From Elusimicrobiota bacterium (lineage in GTDB: Bacteria > Elusimicrobiota > Elusimicrobia > Elusimicrobiales > UBA9959), in assembly GCA_019135865.1 (NCBI GenBank), contig JAGVVD010000058.1, forward strand, positions 106,764 through 170,763: a stretch of 64,000 bases of DNA. Reading direction: 5' to 3'. Each line of letters begins with the position of its first letter. Position 1 is the stretch's first letter. Below, one piece after another: positions 25,070-33,319 of this stretch. The translations under genes and the position numbers were made by a program. The notes beneath the pieces were generated by a model that had not been told where the DNA came from, searched no databases, and saw only the letters and a list, made by a program, of their open reading frames with translations.

Positions 25070-26527
25070 TTACAACTGCTTTTTCTGCCAGGCGATGCTG
25101 AAGAGCTTGAGGTAGTCGGCCGCGGAGCGGTTCCAGGAATAGTCGCCCTTCATCGCGTTCTTGACCATGGCGGCCCAGAGGTCGCGCCACTTGAACATGG
25201 AGACGATGTGCCCCAGTATGGACCGCAGCTGCCCCGCGTCCGGCGCGTCTATCGCGAAACCGTTGGAATCCTTGGGCTCGCCGTTGTAGTTCACGGTGTC
25301 CTTGAGCCCTCCCGTGCGCGTGACCACCGGCAGCGAGCCGTAGCGCATCGAGATCATCTGGCTGAGCCCGCAGGGCTCGAAGCGCGACGGCATCAGGAAG
25401 ATGTCGGTGCCCGCGTAGATCTTGTGGGCGAAACCCTCGTCGAAACCCGGCTTGAAATAGACGCGGCCGGGATTGGCCTCGGCCAGCCGCTTGAAACCTT
25501 CGGTAAGCCCCGGGTCGCCGACGCCCAGCACCACCAGCTGCATATGCTCCAGGAACTCCGGGACGGTCTCCAGGATGAGGTCCAGCCCTTTCTGGCTGTC
25601 CAGGCGCGAGACCACGCCCGCGACCACCAGGTTCTTGTCCTGCTCCAGGCCGCACTCCGCCTGCAGGGCCTTCTTGCAGGCCGCCTTGCCGCGCGCGCAG
25701 CTCCTGAAGTCGTAGCCGCGCTCGATGAAAGTATCGGTGGCCGGGTCCCAGATCTCCTCGTCTATGCCGTTGATGATGCCGAAGAGGTCGGACGAGCGGT
25801 GGCGCAGCACGCCTTCGAGGCCCTTGCCGAAATCGGGCAGGTGCTGTATCTCGGCCGCGTAGGTCGGGCTGACCGTGGTGACGGTGTCGGCCAGCGCTAT
25901 GCCCGCCTTGAGGAAGTTGATCCCGCCGTAGAACTCCAGCCGCTCCGGCGTGAAATCGGTCCAGCTGAAGCCGGCCTTGAGGAAGGTCTCGCGGCCGAAC
26001 ATCCCCTGGTAGGCGATATTGTGTATCGTGAACATCGTCGCCGTCTTGGCGTAGAAGGAATCGATCAGGTACGAGGTCCTGAGGTAGGCCGGGACCAGGC
26101 CGGTCTGCCAGTCGTGGCAATGCACGACGTCGGGCTTGAAGCCGATGAACTTGGCCCCCTCCAGCACCGCGCGCGAGAAGAAGATGAACCGCTCGTCGTT
26201 GTCCTCGAAGTCGCCGTGCGCCGTGCGGTAGAGGCCCGGCCTGTCGAAATACTTCTGGTTCTCCACGAAGTAAACGCTCACCTTGCCCCACTGGACGTGG
26301 CTGAGCGTGGCCGTCTCCATGCGCCCGCCGACGGGGATCAGGAAGTTCCCCCCGACGGCCTTGAAAGAGAAGGCGCCGCCGCCGATATTGCGGTAGCGCG
26401 GCAGGAACAGCGCCACCTCGTTGCCCTCGGCGCGGGCGAAGACCTGGGCCAGCGCCCCGGCCACGTCGCCGAGACCGCCGGTCTTGCAGAAAGGGAAAGC
26501 TTCGCTGGAGGCGACCAGTATCTTCAT
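25070..26527 (-). CDS. glgA: Glycogen (starch) synthase, GT5 family
   Basis: A 485-residue glycosyltransferase that adds glucose from ADP-glucose (or UDP-glucose) to glycogen. The N-terminal donor-binding motif KTGGLGD is present (residues 15-21), as are a HCHDWQTGL stretch and the C-terminal SRFEPCGLSQ element that binds the nucleotide sugar. Length matches the family. AAAGGA lies eight bases before the ATG, and the gene starts four bases after galT, so sugar-phosphate entry and glycogen synthesis are linked. Confidence 0.93.
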   Translation of the reverse strand: MKILVASSEAFPFCKTGGLGDVAGALAQVFARAEGNEVALFLPRYRNIGGGAFSFKAVGGNFLIPVGGRMETATLSHVQWGKVSVYFVENQKYFDRPGLYRTAHGDFEDNDERFIFFSRAVLEGAKFIGFKPDVVHCHDWQTGLVPAYLRTSYLIDSFYAKTATMFTIHNIAYQGMFGRETFLKAGFSWTDFTPERLEFYGGINFLKAGIALADTVTTVSPTYAAEIQHLPDFGKGLEGVLRHRSSDLFGIINGIDEEIWDPATDTFIERGYDFRSCARGKAACKKALQAECGLEQDKNLVVAGVVSRLDSQKGLDLILETVPEFLEHMQLVVLGVGDPGLTEGFKRLAEANPGRVYFKPGFDEGFAHKIYAGTDIFLMPSRFEPCGLSQMISMRYGSLPVVTRTGGLKDTVNYNGEPKDSNGFAIDAPDAGQLRSILGHIVSMFKWRDLWAAMVKNAMKGDYSWNRSAADYLKLFSIAWQKKQL

Positions 26528-26531
26528 ATGT

Positions 26532-27524
26532 TCATCCTTTGTATTTTTTGCCGCTGCGGAGCGTCTCCGCGGCTTCCTCCGGGGAGACGGTGTTGATATA
26601 GAAGCCGGTGCCCCATTCGAAGCCGGCCACGTGGGCCAGTTTGGGCATGATCTCTATGTGCCAGTGGTAATGCGCCGCGGAAGGCGCGTGCACCGGCGTC
26701 GTGTGGATGATGAGGTTGTAGGCCAGGTCGTCCACCGAGTCGGAGAGCATCGAAAGGACCTTCTTCAGGACCGAGGCCAGCGCCGGCACGTCCCCGGGCG
26801 GGAGCTCCTCGAAATGGCTGGCGTGCGCCACGGGCATGATCCAGGTCTCGAAAGAGAAGCGGCTGGCGTAAGGGGCGATGGCGACAAAAGGGCCCTCGCG
26901 CAGAATCAGCCGCCGGCCGCTCCCCAGTTCCGCCGCGGCCATGTCGCAGAACACGCAGGAGCCCCGTTCCGACATGTACTTGGCCGCGCCCTCGATCTCC
27001 TGCGAAAGGCGCGTCGGGACCATCGGCATGCCGACCAGCTGCGAATGCGGGTGCGAAAGGCTGGCCCCGGCGTTGCGGCCGTGGTTCTTGAAGATCATCA
27101 CGTACTTGATGCGCGGGTCCGACTTGAGGGCCCGCACCCTGTCGATGTAAACGGAAAGAACGTCGGCGATATCGGCCTCGGGCATCCTGTCCATGTGCAG
27201 GCCGTGCCCGGGGGTCTCGATTATGACCTCGTGTATGCCCAGGCCTTCCTCGCTCTGGTAGGGGCCGGTCTCGCCGCGGCGCGGAGCGGGGTCCGGAGTA
27301 AGCGCGGGATACTTGTTGGAGACGACGCGGATCTTCCACTTGCCGTCGGGACCGAGGCGCTCGCAGACCGTGGGAGGGGTCTGGCCTTCGCGGCCGGGGC
27401 AGAAGGGGCAGTTGGCGGAAGTGGGCGTGTTCGGCGGCAGCGTGAACTCGTTGGGGCGGCGACCCCTCTCGGAGGCGATTATCACCCACTGGCCGAAAAC
27501 GGGATCCTTTCTTATTTCAGGCAT
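26532..27524 (-). CDS. galT: Galactose-1-phosphate uridylyltransferase
   Basis: A 330-residue HIT-superfamily enzyme. It exchanges UMP between UDP-glucose and galactose-1-phosphate through a histidine intermediate. Seen: CPFC zinc motif near residue 42, SHPHSQLVGM, and the C-terminal catalytic HYHWHIEIMPK. It sits between scpB and glgA on the same strand. Related enzymes with the same fold act as ADP-glucose phosphorylases or other sugar-1-phosphate nucleotidyltransferases, and the link to glgA makes that a real alternative. No clear Shine-Dalgarno. Confidence 0.85.
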   Translation of the reverse strand: MPEIRKDPVFGQWVIIASERGRRPNEFTLPPNTPTSANCPFCPGREGQTPPTVCERLGPDGKWKIRVVSNKYPALTPDPAPRRGETGPYQSEEGLGIHEVIIETPGHGLHMDRMPEADIADVLSVYIDRVRALKSDPRIKYVMIFKNHGRNAGASLSHPHSQLVGMPMVPTRLSQEIEGAAKYMSERGSCVFCDMAAAELGSGRRLILREGPFVAIAPYASRFSFETWIMPVAHASHFEELPPGDVPALASVLKKVLSMLSDSVDDLAYNLIIHTTPVHAPSAAHYHWHIEIMPKLAHVAGFEWGTGFYINTVSPEEAAETLRSGKKYKG

Positions 27525-27563
27525 AGGTCAAAAAAGCGCGGGCGGACCGCGGCCGGGACCGGT

Positions 27564-28340
27564 TCAAGCGCCGGTCTTCGGCCCGCCGTCCTCCGTCTCC
27601 GCGGCGGGGACTTCGGTCTCGGCGGCGGTCGTGACCGGCTCCGCGGCTCCGGTCTCCGGCGCGGCCGGCAGAGCGTCCCCGGCGGGGGCGGCGGGGGCGG
27701 GAGAGTCGAACTCGGCCCCTTCGTCGGTCTCGACGGGCCTCTCGAGCACCGGCAGCGGGAAATCGCCTTCGAGCGGCAGCGGCGGCTGTTCGTCGGCTCC
27801 GGCCGGCACTTCCTTGGGCTCCGGCACTATGCTCTCGAGCCTGGGCAGGGCGTCCAGCGAGGCCAGGCCGAACTGGCGCAGGAACTCGTCGGTGGTGCCG
27901 TAGAGCAGCGGGCGGCCCACGGTCTCCTTGCGGCCCACCACGGTGACCAGCTTGCGCTCGATGAGCGTCTCCAGCGGGCCGATGACCTCGACGCCGCGCA
28001 CGGCCTCTATCTCGGCGCGGGTTATCGGCTGCTTGTAGGCGATGATCGTGAGCGTCTCGAGCGCGGCCGTGGAAAGGCGCACCGTCATCCGGCTGTGGTA
28101 AAGTTTGCGCACCCAGAAGCCCAGGTCGGGATCGGTGCCGAGTTGGAAGCCGCCGGCCACTTCCATCACGCGCAGCGCGCGGCCCTCGCGGACATAATCC
28201 CCGCGCAGGGCCTCTATGGCGGCGGCGACGCGGGTCTCGTCCTTGACCTCGCAGACCTGCGCCAGGCGCTCCGGCGGCAGCGGGTGGTCGGTTATGAAAA
28301 GGAGGGTCTCGATGATTCTTTTGAGCTGGGTATCTTCCAT
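27564..28340 (-). CDS. scpB: Condensin-like segregation protein ScpB
   Basis: A 258-residue protein whose first 170 residues are the ScpB winged-helix pair (IIETLLFITDHPLPPERLAQ; ETLTIIAYKQPITRAEIEAVRGV; VGRPLLYGTTDEFLRQFGL). It binds ScpA to complete the SMC condensin. The last 80 residues are an acidic Pro/Ala/Glu-rich tail, longer than usual. The ATG at 28340 is used (GAGG upstream); a longer frame to 28565 overlaps scpA and has no support. It begins eight bases after scpA. Confidence 0.93.
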   Translation of the reverse strand: MEDTQLKRIIETLLFITDHPLPPERLAQVCEVKDETRVAAAIEALRGDYVREGRALRVMEVAGGFQLGTDPDLGFWVRKLYHSRMTVRLSTAALETLTIIAYKQPITRAEIEAVRGVEVIGPLETLIERKLVTVVGRKETVGRPLLYGTTDEFLRQFGLASLDALPRLESIVPEPKEVPAGADEQPPLPLEGDFPLPVLERPVETDEGAEFDSPAPAAPAGDALPAAPETGAAEPVTTAAETEVPAAETEDGGPKTGA

Positions 28341-28348
28341 AAATTCCT

Positions 28349-29110
28349 CTACTCCTGGACGGGCTCGCGCGGCGCGGCGTCCTCCGCCGGCGCCGGGGCC
28401 GCCGGGACCGGCTCGGGCCTGAGGTAGATGCGCACCTCGCCGCAGGCTTCGTCCTGCCTGGCCATGATGCGGCGCTGTTTGACCAGTTCCAGCAGGGCGA
28501 TGAAGCAGGTGATCACACCCTGGCGCGCGGTCTCGGTGGCGAAAACGTCGTCGAGCAGCACCCACTCCTTCTTGCCCAGCAGGTCCAGTATCTTGTCGAT
28601 GCGGGGCTCGAGCGGGTAGGTCTCGCCCTCCACGGCCACGGCGTCGGGCAGCCGCGCGAACGCGCGTTTGACCGCCTCGACGAAGACGAAAAGCTCGAGG
28701 TCCAGGAACTTCTCCTCGTTGGTGAAGACCGGCGAGCCGCGGTAGAACACGTCCTTGTAGCTGGCGAAGCGCTCCTCGAGCGACTTCGACGCGCCCTTGT
28801 AGCGCTGGTATTCCTCTATCATGTTGACCAGCCTGCCGCGCGGGTCGGGGCCCGTCTCGCCGGTCTCGCTGTCCACCTGCGAGGGCAGCAGCAGCTTGGC
28901 CTTTATCTGCATCAGCGTGGAGGCCATGACGAGGAACTCGCCGGCTATCTCCAGGTTGAGGCTCTTCATGATGTCGAGGTACTCGAGGTACTCGCTGGTG
29001 ATCTGCGCTATCGGGATATCGTAGATGTCGAGGTTGTTCTTCCTGATCAGGTGTATCAGGAGGTCTATCGGGCCCTCGAAGACATCGAGATGTATATCTA
29101 TATCGTTCAT
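28349..29110 (-). CDS. scpA: Condensin-like segregation protein ScpA
   Basis: A 253-residue kleisin of the bacterial SMC complex. It opens with the typical FEGPIDLLIHLIRKNNLDIYDI and continues LEYLDIMKSLNLEIAGEFLVMA; the C-terminal winged helix (GVITCFIALLELVKQRRI) binds the SMC head. The ATG overlaps the trpS stop (TGATG), showing translational coupling. The series M50 protease, trpS, scpA, scpB is a familiar bacterial arrangement. Confidence 0.94.
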   Translation of the reverse strand: MNDIDIHLDVFEGPIDLLIHLIRKNNLDIYDIPIAQITSEYLEYLDIMKSLNLEIAGEFLVMASTLMQIKAKLLLPSQVDSETGETGPDPRGRLVNMIEEYQRYKGASKSLEERFASYKDVFYRGSPVFTNEEKFLDLELFVFVEAVKRAFARLPDAVAVEGETYPLEPRIDKILDLLGKKEWVLLDDVFATETARQGVITCFIALLELVKQRRIMARQDEACGEVRIYLRPEPVPAAPAPAEDAAPREPVQE

Positions 29111-30204
29111 CAAATCAGCCCCGCCGCTTTCGAGGCGGACTTCACCTTGGCGTCGGCCGCGGCGCGCGCTTTGACCGCGCCTTCGGCCAGGATCTTCTCC
29201 GGGTCCATGGTCGCGGCGAGCTCCGCCCTGCGGGCGCGCAGCGGGCCCGTCTCCTTCTCCATCAGCTCCAGCAGCTGTTTCTTGCAGGCGCCGCAGCCCA
29301 CCTTGCCCTCGCGGCATTCCTGCTCGCGGGTCTTCCAATCCTGGTTGTAAAGCCAGTGGAAGGCGCAGACCACGCAGCCCTCGGGGTGGCCGGGCGAGTC
29401 CGCCTTCACCTTCTGCGGGTCGGTGTACATCTTCTTTATCTTGGCCTCGAGCGACTTGGCGTCCTCGAAGATGGAGATGGTGTTGCCGTAGGACTTGCTC
29501 ATCTTGCGCCCGTCCAGGCCGGGCACCACCGGCGAGCTGGTGAACAGCGGCTCGGGCTCCTTCAGCACGTCCCCGCCGAACATATGGTTGAAGCGGCGCA
29601 CCATGTCGCGGGTCAGCTCCAGGTGCGGCAGCTGGTCGCGGCCTATCGGCACGTGCGTGGCGTCGTAAAGCAGTATGTCGGCCGCCATCAGCACCGGGTA
29701 GCCGAGGAAGCCGTACACGGCCATGTCGCTGTGCAGAGCCAGCTCGTCGGCGTCGTGGCCGTGGGCCTCGGCGAGCTGCCGCGTCACGCCCTCGGCCTTT
29801 TTCATCTTGTCTTCCTGGCCCTTGTACTTCTGCTTGTAGAGCTCCTGCAGCTGGTCCTTGAAAGTGGGATTGCGCAGCAGCCAGCTTATAGGCGTCACCA
29901 TGCCGAGCAGCAGCGCCAGCTCGGCGTGCGCCTTCACGTCGCTCTGGCGGAAGAAGACGGCTTTCGCCGGGTCCAGGCCGACGGCCAGCCAGTCCAGCAC
30001 CATTTCACGGGTGTTGGCGGCGAGGCTCTCGCTCTTGTCGGCGCCGGTGGTCAGCGCGTGCCAGTCCGCGACGAAGAAATAGCAGCTGTACTTGTTCTGC
30101 AGGTCCGTCCAGTTCTTCAGCGTGCCCCAGTAATTGCCCAGGTGCAGGCGGCCCGTCGGGCGCATGCCGGAAACGACGATCTTCACCGCTTTCTTCTCTT
30201 CCAT
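29110..30204 (-). CDS. trpS: Tryptophanyl-tRNA synthetase
   Basis: A 364-residue class I aminoacyl-tRNA synthetase charging tRNA-Trp. It has the HIGH-type signature (PTGRLHLGNY) and KMSKS (GRKMSKSYGN). Near the C-terminus a CVVC ... CGAC set of cysteines (around residues 291-320) may hold a metal or iron-sulfur cluster, as in some Thermotoga-type TrpRS. AAGGA precedes the ATG. Confidence 0.95.
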   Translation of the reverse strand: MEEKKAVKIVVSGMRPTGRLHLGNYWGTLKNWTDLQNKYSCYFFVADWHALTTGADKSESLAANTREMVLDWLAVGLDPAKAVFFRQSDVKAHAELALLLGMVTPISWLLRNPTFKDQLQELYKQKYKGQEDKMKKAEGVTRQLAEAHGHDADELALHSDMAVYGFLGYPVLMAADILLYDATHVPIGRDQLPHLELTRDMVRRFNHMFGGDVLKEPEPLFTSSPVVPGLDGRKMSKSYGNTISIFEDAKSLEAKIKKMYTDPQKVKADSPGHPEGCVVCAFHWLYNQDWKTREQECREGKVGCGACKKQLLELMEKETGPLRARRAELAATMDPEKILAEGAVKARAAADAKVKSASKAAGLI

Positions 30205-30211
30205 AGGTCCT

Positions 30212-30853
30212 TCAGACCACGGGCAGGCCGAGAAAGGCCAGCAGGGTCAGCGCGTAATAGACGGGCACGATGATGACGTGCTTGAGAACGCCCGTCAGTA
30301 TCAGAGCGAAGATTATATAAATTCCGTAAGGCACGTGTTTTTCGTAGACCCTGAGGGCGCCGTCGGGCAGCCGCCCCAGCAGCACCTGTCCGCCGTCGAG
30401 CGGGTAGATCGGGATCAGGTTGAAGAAGGCCAGGGCGAGGTTGATGATGACGGCGAAGCGCAGGCCCGTCAGCAGGGCAGCGGCCAGGCCGGTGCCGGTC
30501 AGCGGCACGGCCAGGACCGCGGCCTTGTAGAGCAGCGCGGAGAGCACGGCCAGGAAAAGATTGGAGAGCGGCCCGCTGAAGGCGACCCAGGACATGTCGG
30601 CCCGCGGGCGGTCCAGCCGCAGCGGGTTCACCGGCACCGGCCGGGCCCAGCCAAACATCGGCAGGCCGGAAAGGGCGCAGAGGGCCGGCATCACTATCGT
30701 GCCGAAGGGGTCTATGTGCGGTATGGGATTGAAGGTCAGCCGGCCCATGAGGTAGGCCGTGTCGTCCCCGTGCCTGTAGGCCGCGTAGCCGTGGGCGTAC
30801 TCGTGGAAGATTATGGAGAAAAGAAGTATCGGGACCTGTAGAAGCCACTCCAT
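30212..30853 (-). CDS. M50-family site-2 (rhomboid-like position) membrane protease
   Basis: A 213-residue integral membrane metalloprotease. The zinc motif HEYAH (FHEYAHGYAAY, about residues 17-28) and the second-site NLIPIYPLDGGQVLL are intact. At least five membrane segments. This small type (no PDZ) often sits beside trpS and scpAB in bacteria; substrates are unknown. The ATG at 30853 is chosen because TATAAT (30862-30867) lies eight bases upstream and no Shine-Dalgarno exists; an ATG at 30859 is the alternative. Confidence 0.88.
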   Translation of the reverse strand: MEWLLQVPILLFSIIFHEYAHGYAAYRHGDDTAYLMGRLTFNPIPHIDPFGTIVMPALCALSGLPMFGWARPVPVNPLRLDRPRADMSWVAFSGPLSNLFLAVLSALLYKAAVLAVPLTGTGLAAALLTGLRFAVIINLALAFFNLIPIYPLDGGQVLLGRLPDGALRVYEKHVPYGIYIIFALILTGVLKHVIIVPVYYALTLLAFLGLPVV

Positions 30854-30861
30854 CGCCATCA

Positions 30862-30875
30862 ATTATATGATTATA
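30862..30875 (-). promoter_or_regulatory. Two tandem TATAAT boxes before the M50 protease gene
   Basis: TATAAT occurs at 30862-30867 and 30870-30875 on the minus strand, within ten bases of the start codon(s). Either box would give a leaderless or nearly leaderless transcript. Confidence 0.5.
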
Positions 30876-30877
30876 TG

Positions 30878-30917
30878 AGCCGCCGGGAAAGCGGGGGCTT
30901 TGCCCGGCGGCTTTTTG
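30878..30917 (+). terminator. Hairpin plus T-run upstream of the histidine kinase
   Basis: AGCCGCCGGG and CCCGGCGGCT form a 10-bp stem with a 15-base loop, followed on the plus strand by TTTTT and then directly by TATAAT (30918-30923), the kinase -10 box. No plus-strand gene ends upstream. It may insulate the divergent promoters or act as a roadblock. Confidence 0.5.
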
Positions 30918-30947
30918 TATAATCTAGACAACAAGGGGGTCCGAGCC

Positions 30948-32774
30948 GTGAACGAAGAGACCAAGATACTCTGGATAAATTTCCTGAAGGGCCTGACCCG
31001 CTCGCTGGTGCAGGCCAACCTCTACAAGAGCGATCACCCGCAGGTGGTGGAAGCTCTCGACCAGACCCTGTCCGCCCTGACGCCGCTGGCCTCGTCCGGC
31101 GAGATAAACCTGACCCTCGAAGGCGGCAAACTGCTGGCCGACGGGAAGGAGTTCCTCTCCGCCGACAAGGTCCCCAACTCGATAAAGAACCTCTTCGCGA
31201 AATTCCAGGCCCAGACCTTCACTTTCAAGGCCGGAGCGACCAGGGACGAGTTCCTGGCCCTCTGCGGCGCCCAGGCCGTGAAAACGGACCCTTATGAATA
31301 CATCAAGGGGCGGGGCGTCTCGGGCATAATCCCGGCCAAGTCGGTGTACGCCAAGGTGGAAGCGGGCGACGGGAGGTCCGCGATAAAGCCCGGGGCCCAG
31401 GCCGGCGGCGAGGGCGGCGGCGGGGACGGGACCGGGGACCGGTCCGGCGCGCCGGGAGCCCCGCCGGACGAGGAACTGGAACCGGCCGATTTCCCCAGGT
31501 CCCTTTCGCTGATAGCCTCCCGCCTCACCCCGGACGCGGCCGAGCAGAAGCGGATAGTGGACGCGCTCATGAAAAAGTTCCTCCAGGAGGTGAACGAGCG
31601 GGTCAGCAAGGCGCTGGAGGAAGTCAAGAATGAAAAGCGGAAGATAGAGAACGACATGAACCGCACCGAAGCCGTCGTCTCCTCCATCGCCGAGGGCGTG
31701 GTCGTGGTGGACGGCGAGGGCAAGATCCTGATGATGAACCCGCAGGCCGAGGCGCTCTCGGGCAAACGCCTGGGCGAACTTTCCGGGAAGAAACTGCTCG
31801 ACATGGCGGCGCTGGAGAACCAGGTGCTCTCGCTGGCCAGCGAGATAAAGTCCGAGAGCCAGAAAAACCTCCCCGGGGACGTGGCCGTGGCCGGCGACAA
31901 GGGTCTGGCCGAAACGATCAAGAAGGCCACGGCGATAGTGCAGAACCAGGACGGCCGCATCGTCGGTACGTTCTCCATCCCCACTGACGCCGCGAAACTC
32001 AGGGAAGTGGAGAAACTGCAGTCCGATTTCGTCGCCAACATGACGCACGAGCTGCGCTCCCCGCTCACCTCCATAAAGGCCGCGCTGGACCTGCTGCGCA
32101 AAGAGAGCGGCGGCGAGAACCAGATGCTGAACGCCGCCATACGCAACGCGGAAAGGCTCAATTCCATCATCACCGACATCCTCGATTTCTCGAAGCTGCA
32201 GTCCGGCAAGCTCGTCTTCCGGCAGGAAAGGACCGATCCGGCCGGTATAGCCCGCGAAGCGGCCGACTCGATGAAAGCGTGGGCCCAGTCCAAGGGAGTC
32301 GCGCTGGAACTGCGCCTGGAGCCGGGACTGCCCCCGGTATATGCCGATCCCAACCGGACTTCGCAGGTGCTGATAAACCTGCTCTCCAACGCCATCAAGT
32401 TCACCCCGGCCCGGGGCCGGATCGAGGTGAGCGTGGACGCCGGCAAGGAGGCCCTTTCCAATTACGTGTTCTTCTCGGTGAAGGACACGGGACCGGGCAT
32501 AAGGAAAGAGGACCAGGAGAAGATCTTCGAGAAGTTCGTGCAGGTGGCTTCCGGCGAGAAGGTCGGCGGCACCGGGCTCGGGCTGGCCATCACCAAGGCG
32601 ATGACCGTGATGCAGGGGGGCCGGCTGACGCTGGAGAGCGAGCCGGGCAAGGGCACTATTTTCCGGGCGGCCATGCCGGTGTACCGGGGACAGGGCGAAG
32701 CGCAGGCGGCCGCGGAAACGACGGCGGCGCCGCAACCGGCGAAGCCGTGGTGGCGGAAACTGCTGGGTATCTAG
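30948..32774 (+). CDS. Cytosolic PAS-domain histidine kinase
   Basis: A 608-residue kinase with no membrane segment. Residues 1-135 are an N-terminal alpha/beta domain of unknown role, then a Gly/Pro-rich linker, a coiled coil, a PAS domain (about 235-345; SIAEGVVVVDGEGKILMMNP), the dimerisation box with the phospho-acceptor HELRSPL, and a HATPase domain with NLLSNAIKF, DTGPGI and GGTGLGL. The GTG at 30948 is the start: AAGGGGG lies eight bases upstream. No response regulator is nearby, so it is an orphan kinase. Confidence 0.88.
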   Translation: MNEETKILWINFLKGLTRSLVQANLYKSDHPQVVEALDQTLSALTPLASSGEINLTLEGGKLLADGKEFLSADKVPNSIKNLFAKFQAQTFTFKAGATRDEFLALCGAQAVKTDPYEYIKGRGVSGIIPAKSVYAKVEAGDGRSAIKPGAQAGGEGGGGDGTGDRSGAPGAPPDEELEPADFPRSLSLIASRLTPDAAEQKRIVDALMKKFLQEVNERVSKALEEVKNEKRKIENDMNRTEAVVSSIAEGVVVVDGEGKILMMNPQAEALSGKRLGELSGKKLLDMAALENQVLSLASEIKSESQKNLPGDVAVAGDKGLAETIKKATAIVQNQDGRIVGTFSIPTDAAKLREVEKLQSDFVANMTHELRSPLTSIKAALDLLRKESGGENQMLNAAIRNAERLNSIITDILDFSKLQSGKLVFRQERTDPAGIAREAADSMKAWAQSKGVALELRLEPGLPPVYADPNRTSQVLINLLSNAIKFTPARGRIEVSVDAGKEALSNYVFFSVKDTGPGIRKEDQEKIFEKFVQVASGEKVGGTGLGLAITKAMTVMQGGRLTLESEPGKGTIFRAAMPVYRGQGEAQAAAETTAAPQPAKPWWRKLLGI

Positions 32775-32867
32775 CGGGGGTCCCCGGTTATCTTCGAGAC
32801 CTGCCATCACGCCTCCGGCCGCCCGGCAGGCGCTTCTTCGCGGAAGTCCGCGTGCCGTTCTGAGCCT

Positions 32868-32896
32868 TTGTTTTAAGTCCCGGAAACTGGTAAAAT
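32868..32896 (+). promoter_or_regulatory. Promoter of the tRNA-Arg gene
   Basis: -35 TTGTTT (32868-32873), a 17-base spacer, and -10 TAAAAT (32891-32896); the tRNA begins 20 bases later. The 32775-32867 stretch before it has small hairpins and no gene. Confidence 0.55.
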
Positions 32897-32916
32897 ATTC
32901 CCTCGTTCTTTCAGCT

Positions 32917-32991
32917 GCGCCCGTATCTCAACGGATAGAGTCCCGCCCTGCGAAGGCGGTTATACTGGTTCGATTCCAGTCGGGCGCACCA
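32917..32991 (+). tRNA. tRNA-Arg (anticodon GCG)
   Basis: A complete cloverleaf with encoded CCA: acceptor GCGCCCG/CGGGCGC, D-arm with AACGGATA loop, anticodon stem CCGCC/GGCGG with loop CTGCGAA (anticodon GCG, reading CGC), and T-arm ACTGG-TTCGATT-CCAGT. The D-stem has a T-T mismatch at its first pair. CGC is a common Arg codon in this GC-rich genome. Confidence 0.93.
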
Positions 32992-33079
32992 AGATTTCTA
33001 CGATCGTGGAAAACTATCACGGGGCAGGACGCCGGTACGGCGTCTCCCCCGGACGTTCCCTCGGCCAGAGGTTTTCGCT

Positions 33080-33268
33080 ATGACCGAAAAAAAAGAAGGA
33101 ACCGCTAAAGAGGCCGCCACCGGCCGCTATGTCTACGACAAGAAGCTGGGCAAGGTCGTAAAGGTGTCCGACGACGTACCGGGCCTCAAGAAAGGCGGCT
33201 CGCCGGGCGGCGGGACCTGCCCGATGAACCCGGGCGGCCACACCTGCAACGGCTGCTGCGGCCACTAA
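33080..33268 (+). CDS. Small Cys/Gly-rich protein of unknown function
   Basis: A 62-residue protein. The first half is charged with a RYVYDKKLGKVVKVSDDVPG core; the tail is GGGTCPMNPGGHTCNGCCGH, with four Cys and two His that could bind zinc or an iron-sulfur cluster. AGAGG lies nine bases before the ATG, and a good terminator follows, so it is a real single-gene unit. I cannot name it; a zinc-ribbon-like or metal-handling role is a guess. Confidence 0.65.
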   Translation: MTEKKEGTAKEAATGRYVYDKKLGKVVKVSDDVPGLKKGGSPGGGTCPMNPGGHTCNGCCGH

Positions 33269-33277
33269 AAACAACGA

Positions 33278-33301
33278 ACCCCGCGCCGGAAAGCGCGGGG
33301 T
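33278..33301 (+). terminator. Rho-independent terminator after the Cys-rich gene
   Basis: A 9-bp stem (ACCCCGCGC/GCGCGGGGT) with a six-base loop, followed by CTTCATTT. Confidence 0.75.
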
Positions 33302-33319
33302 CTTCATTTGGAGGAGCTT

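Noticed and set aside
28341..28565. Longer start for scpB
   Set aside because: The extra residues are low-complexity and overlap scpA; the ATG at 28340 has a Shine-Dalgarno and matches the family start.
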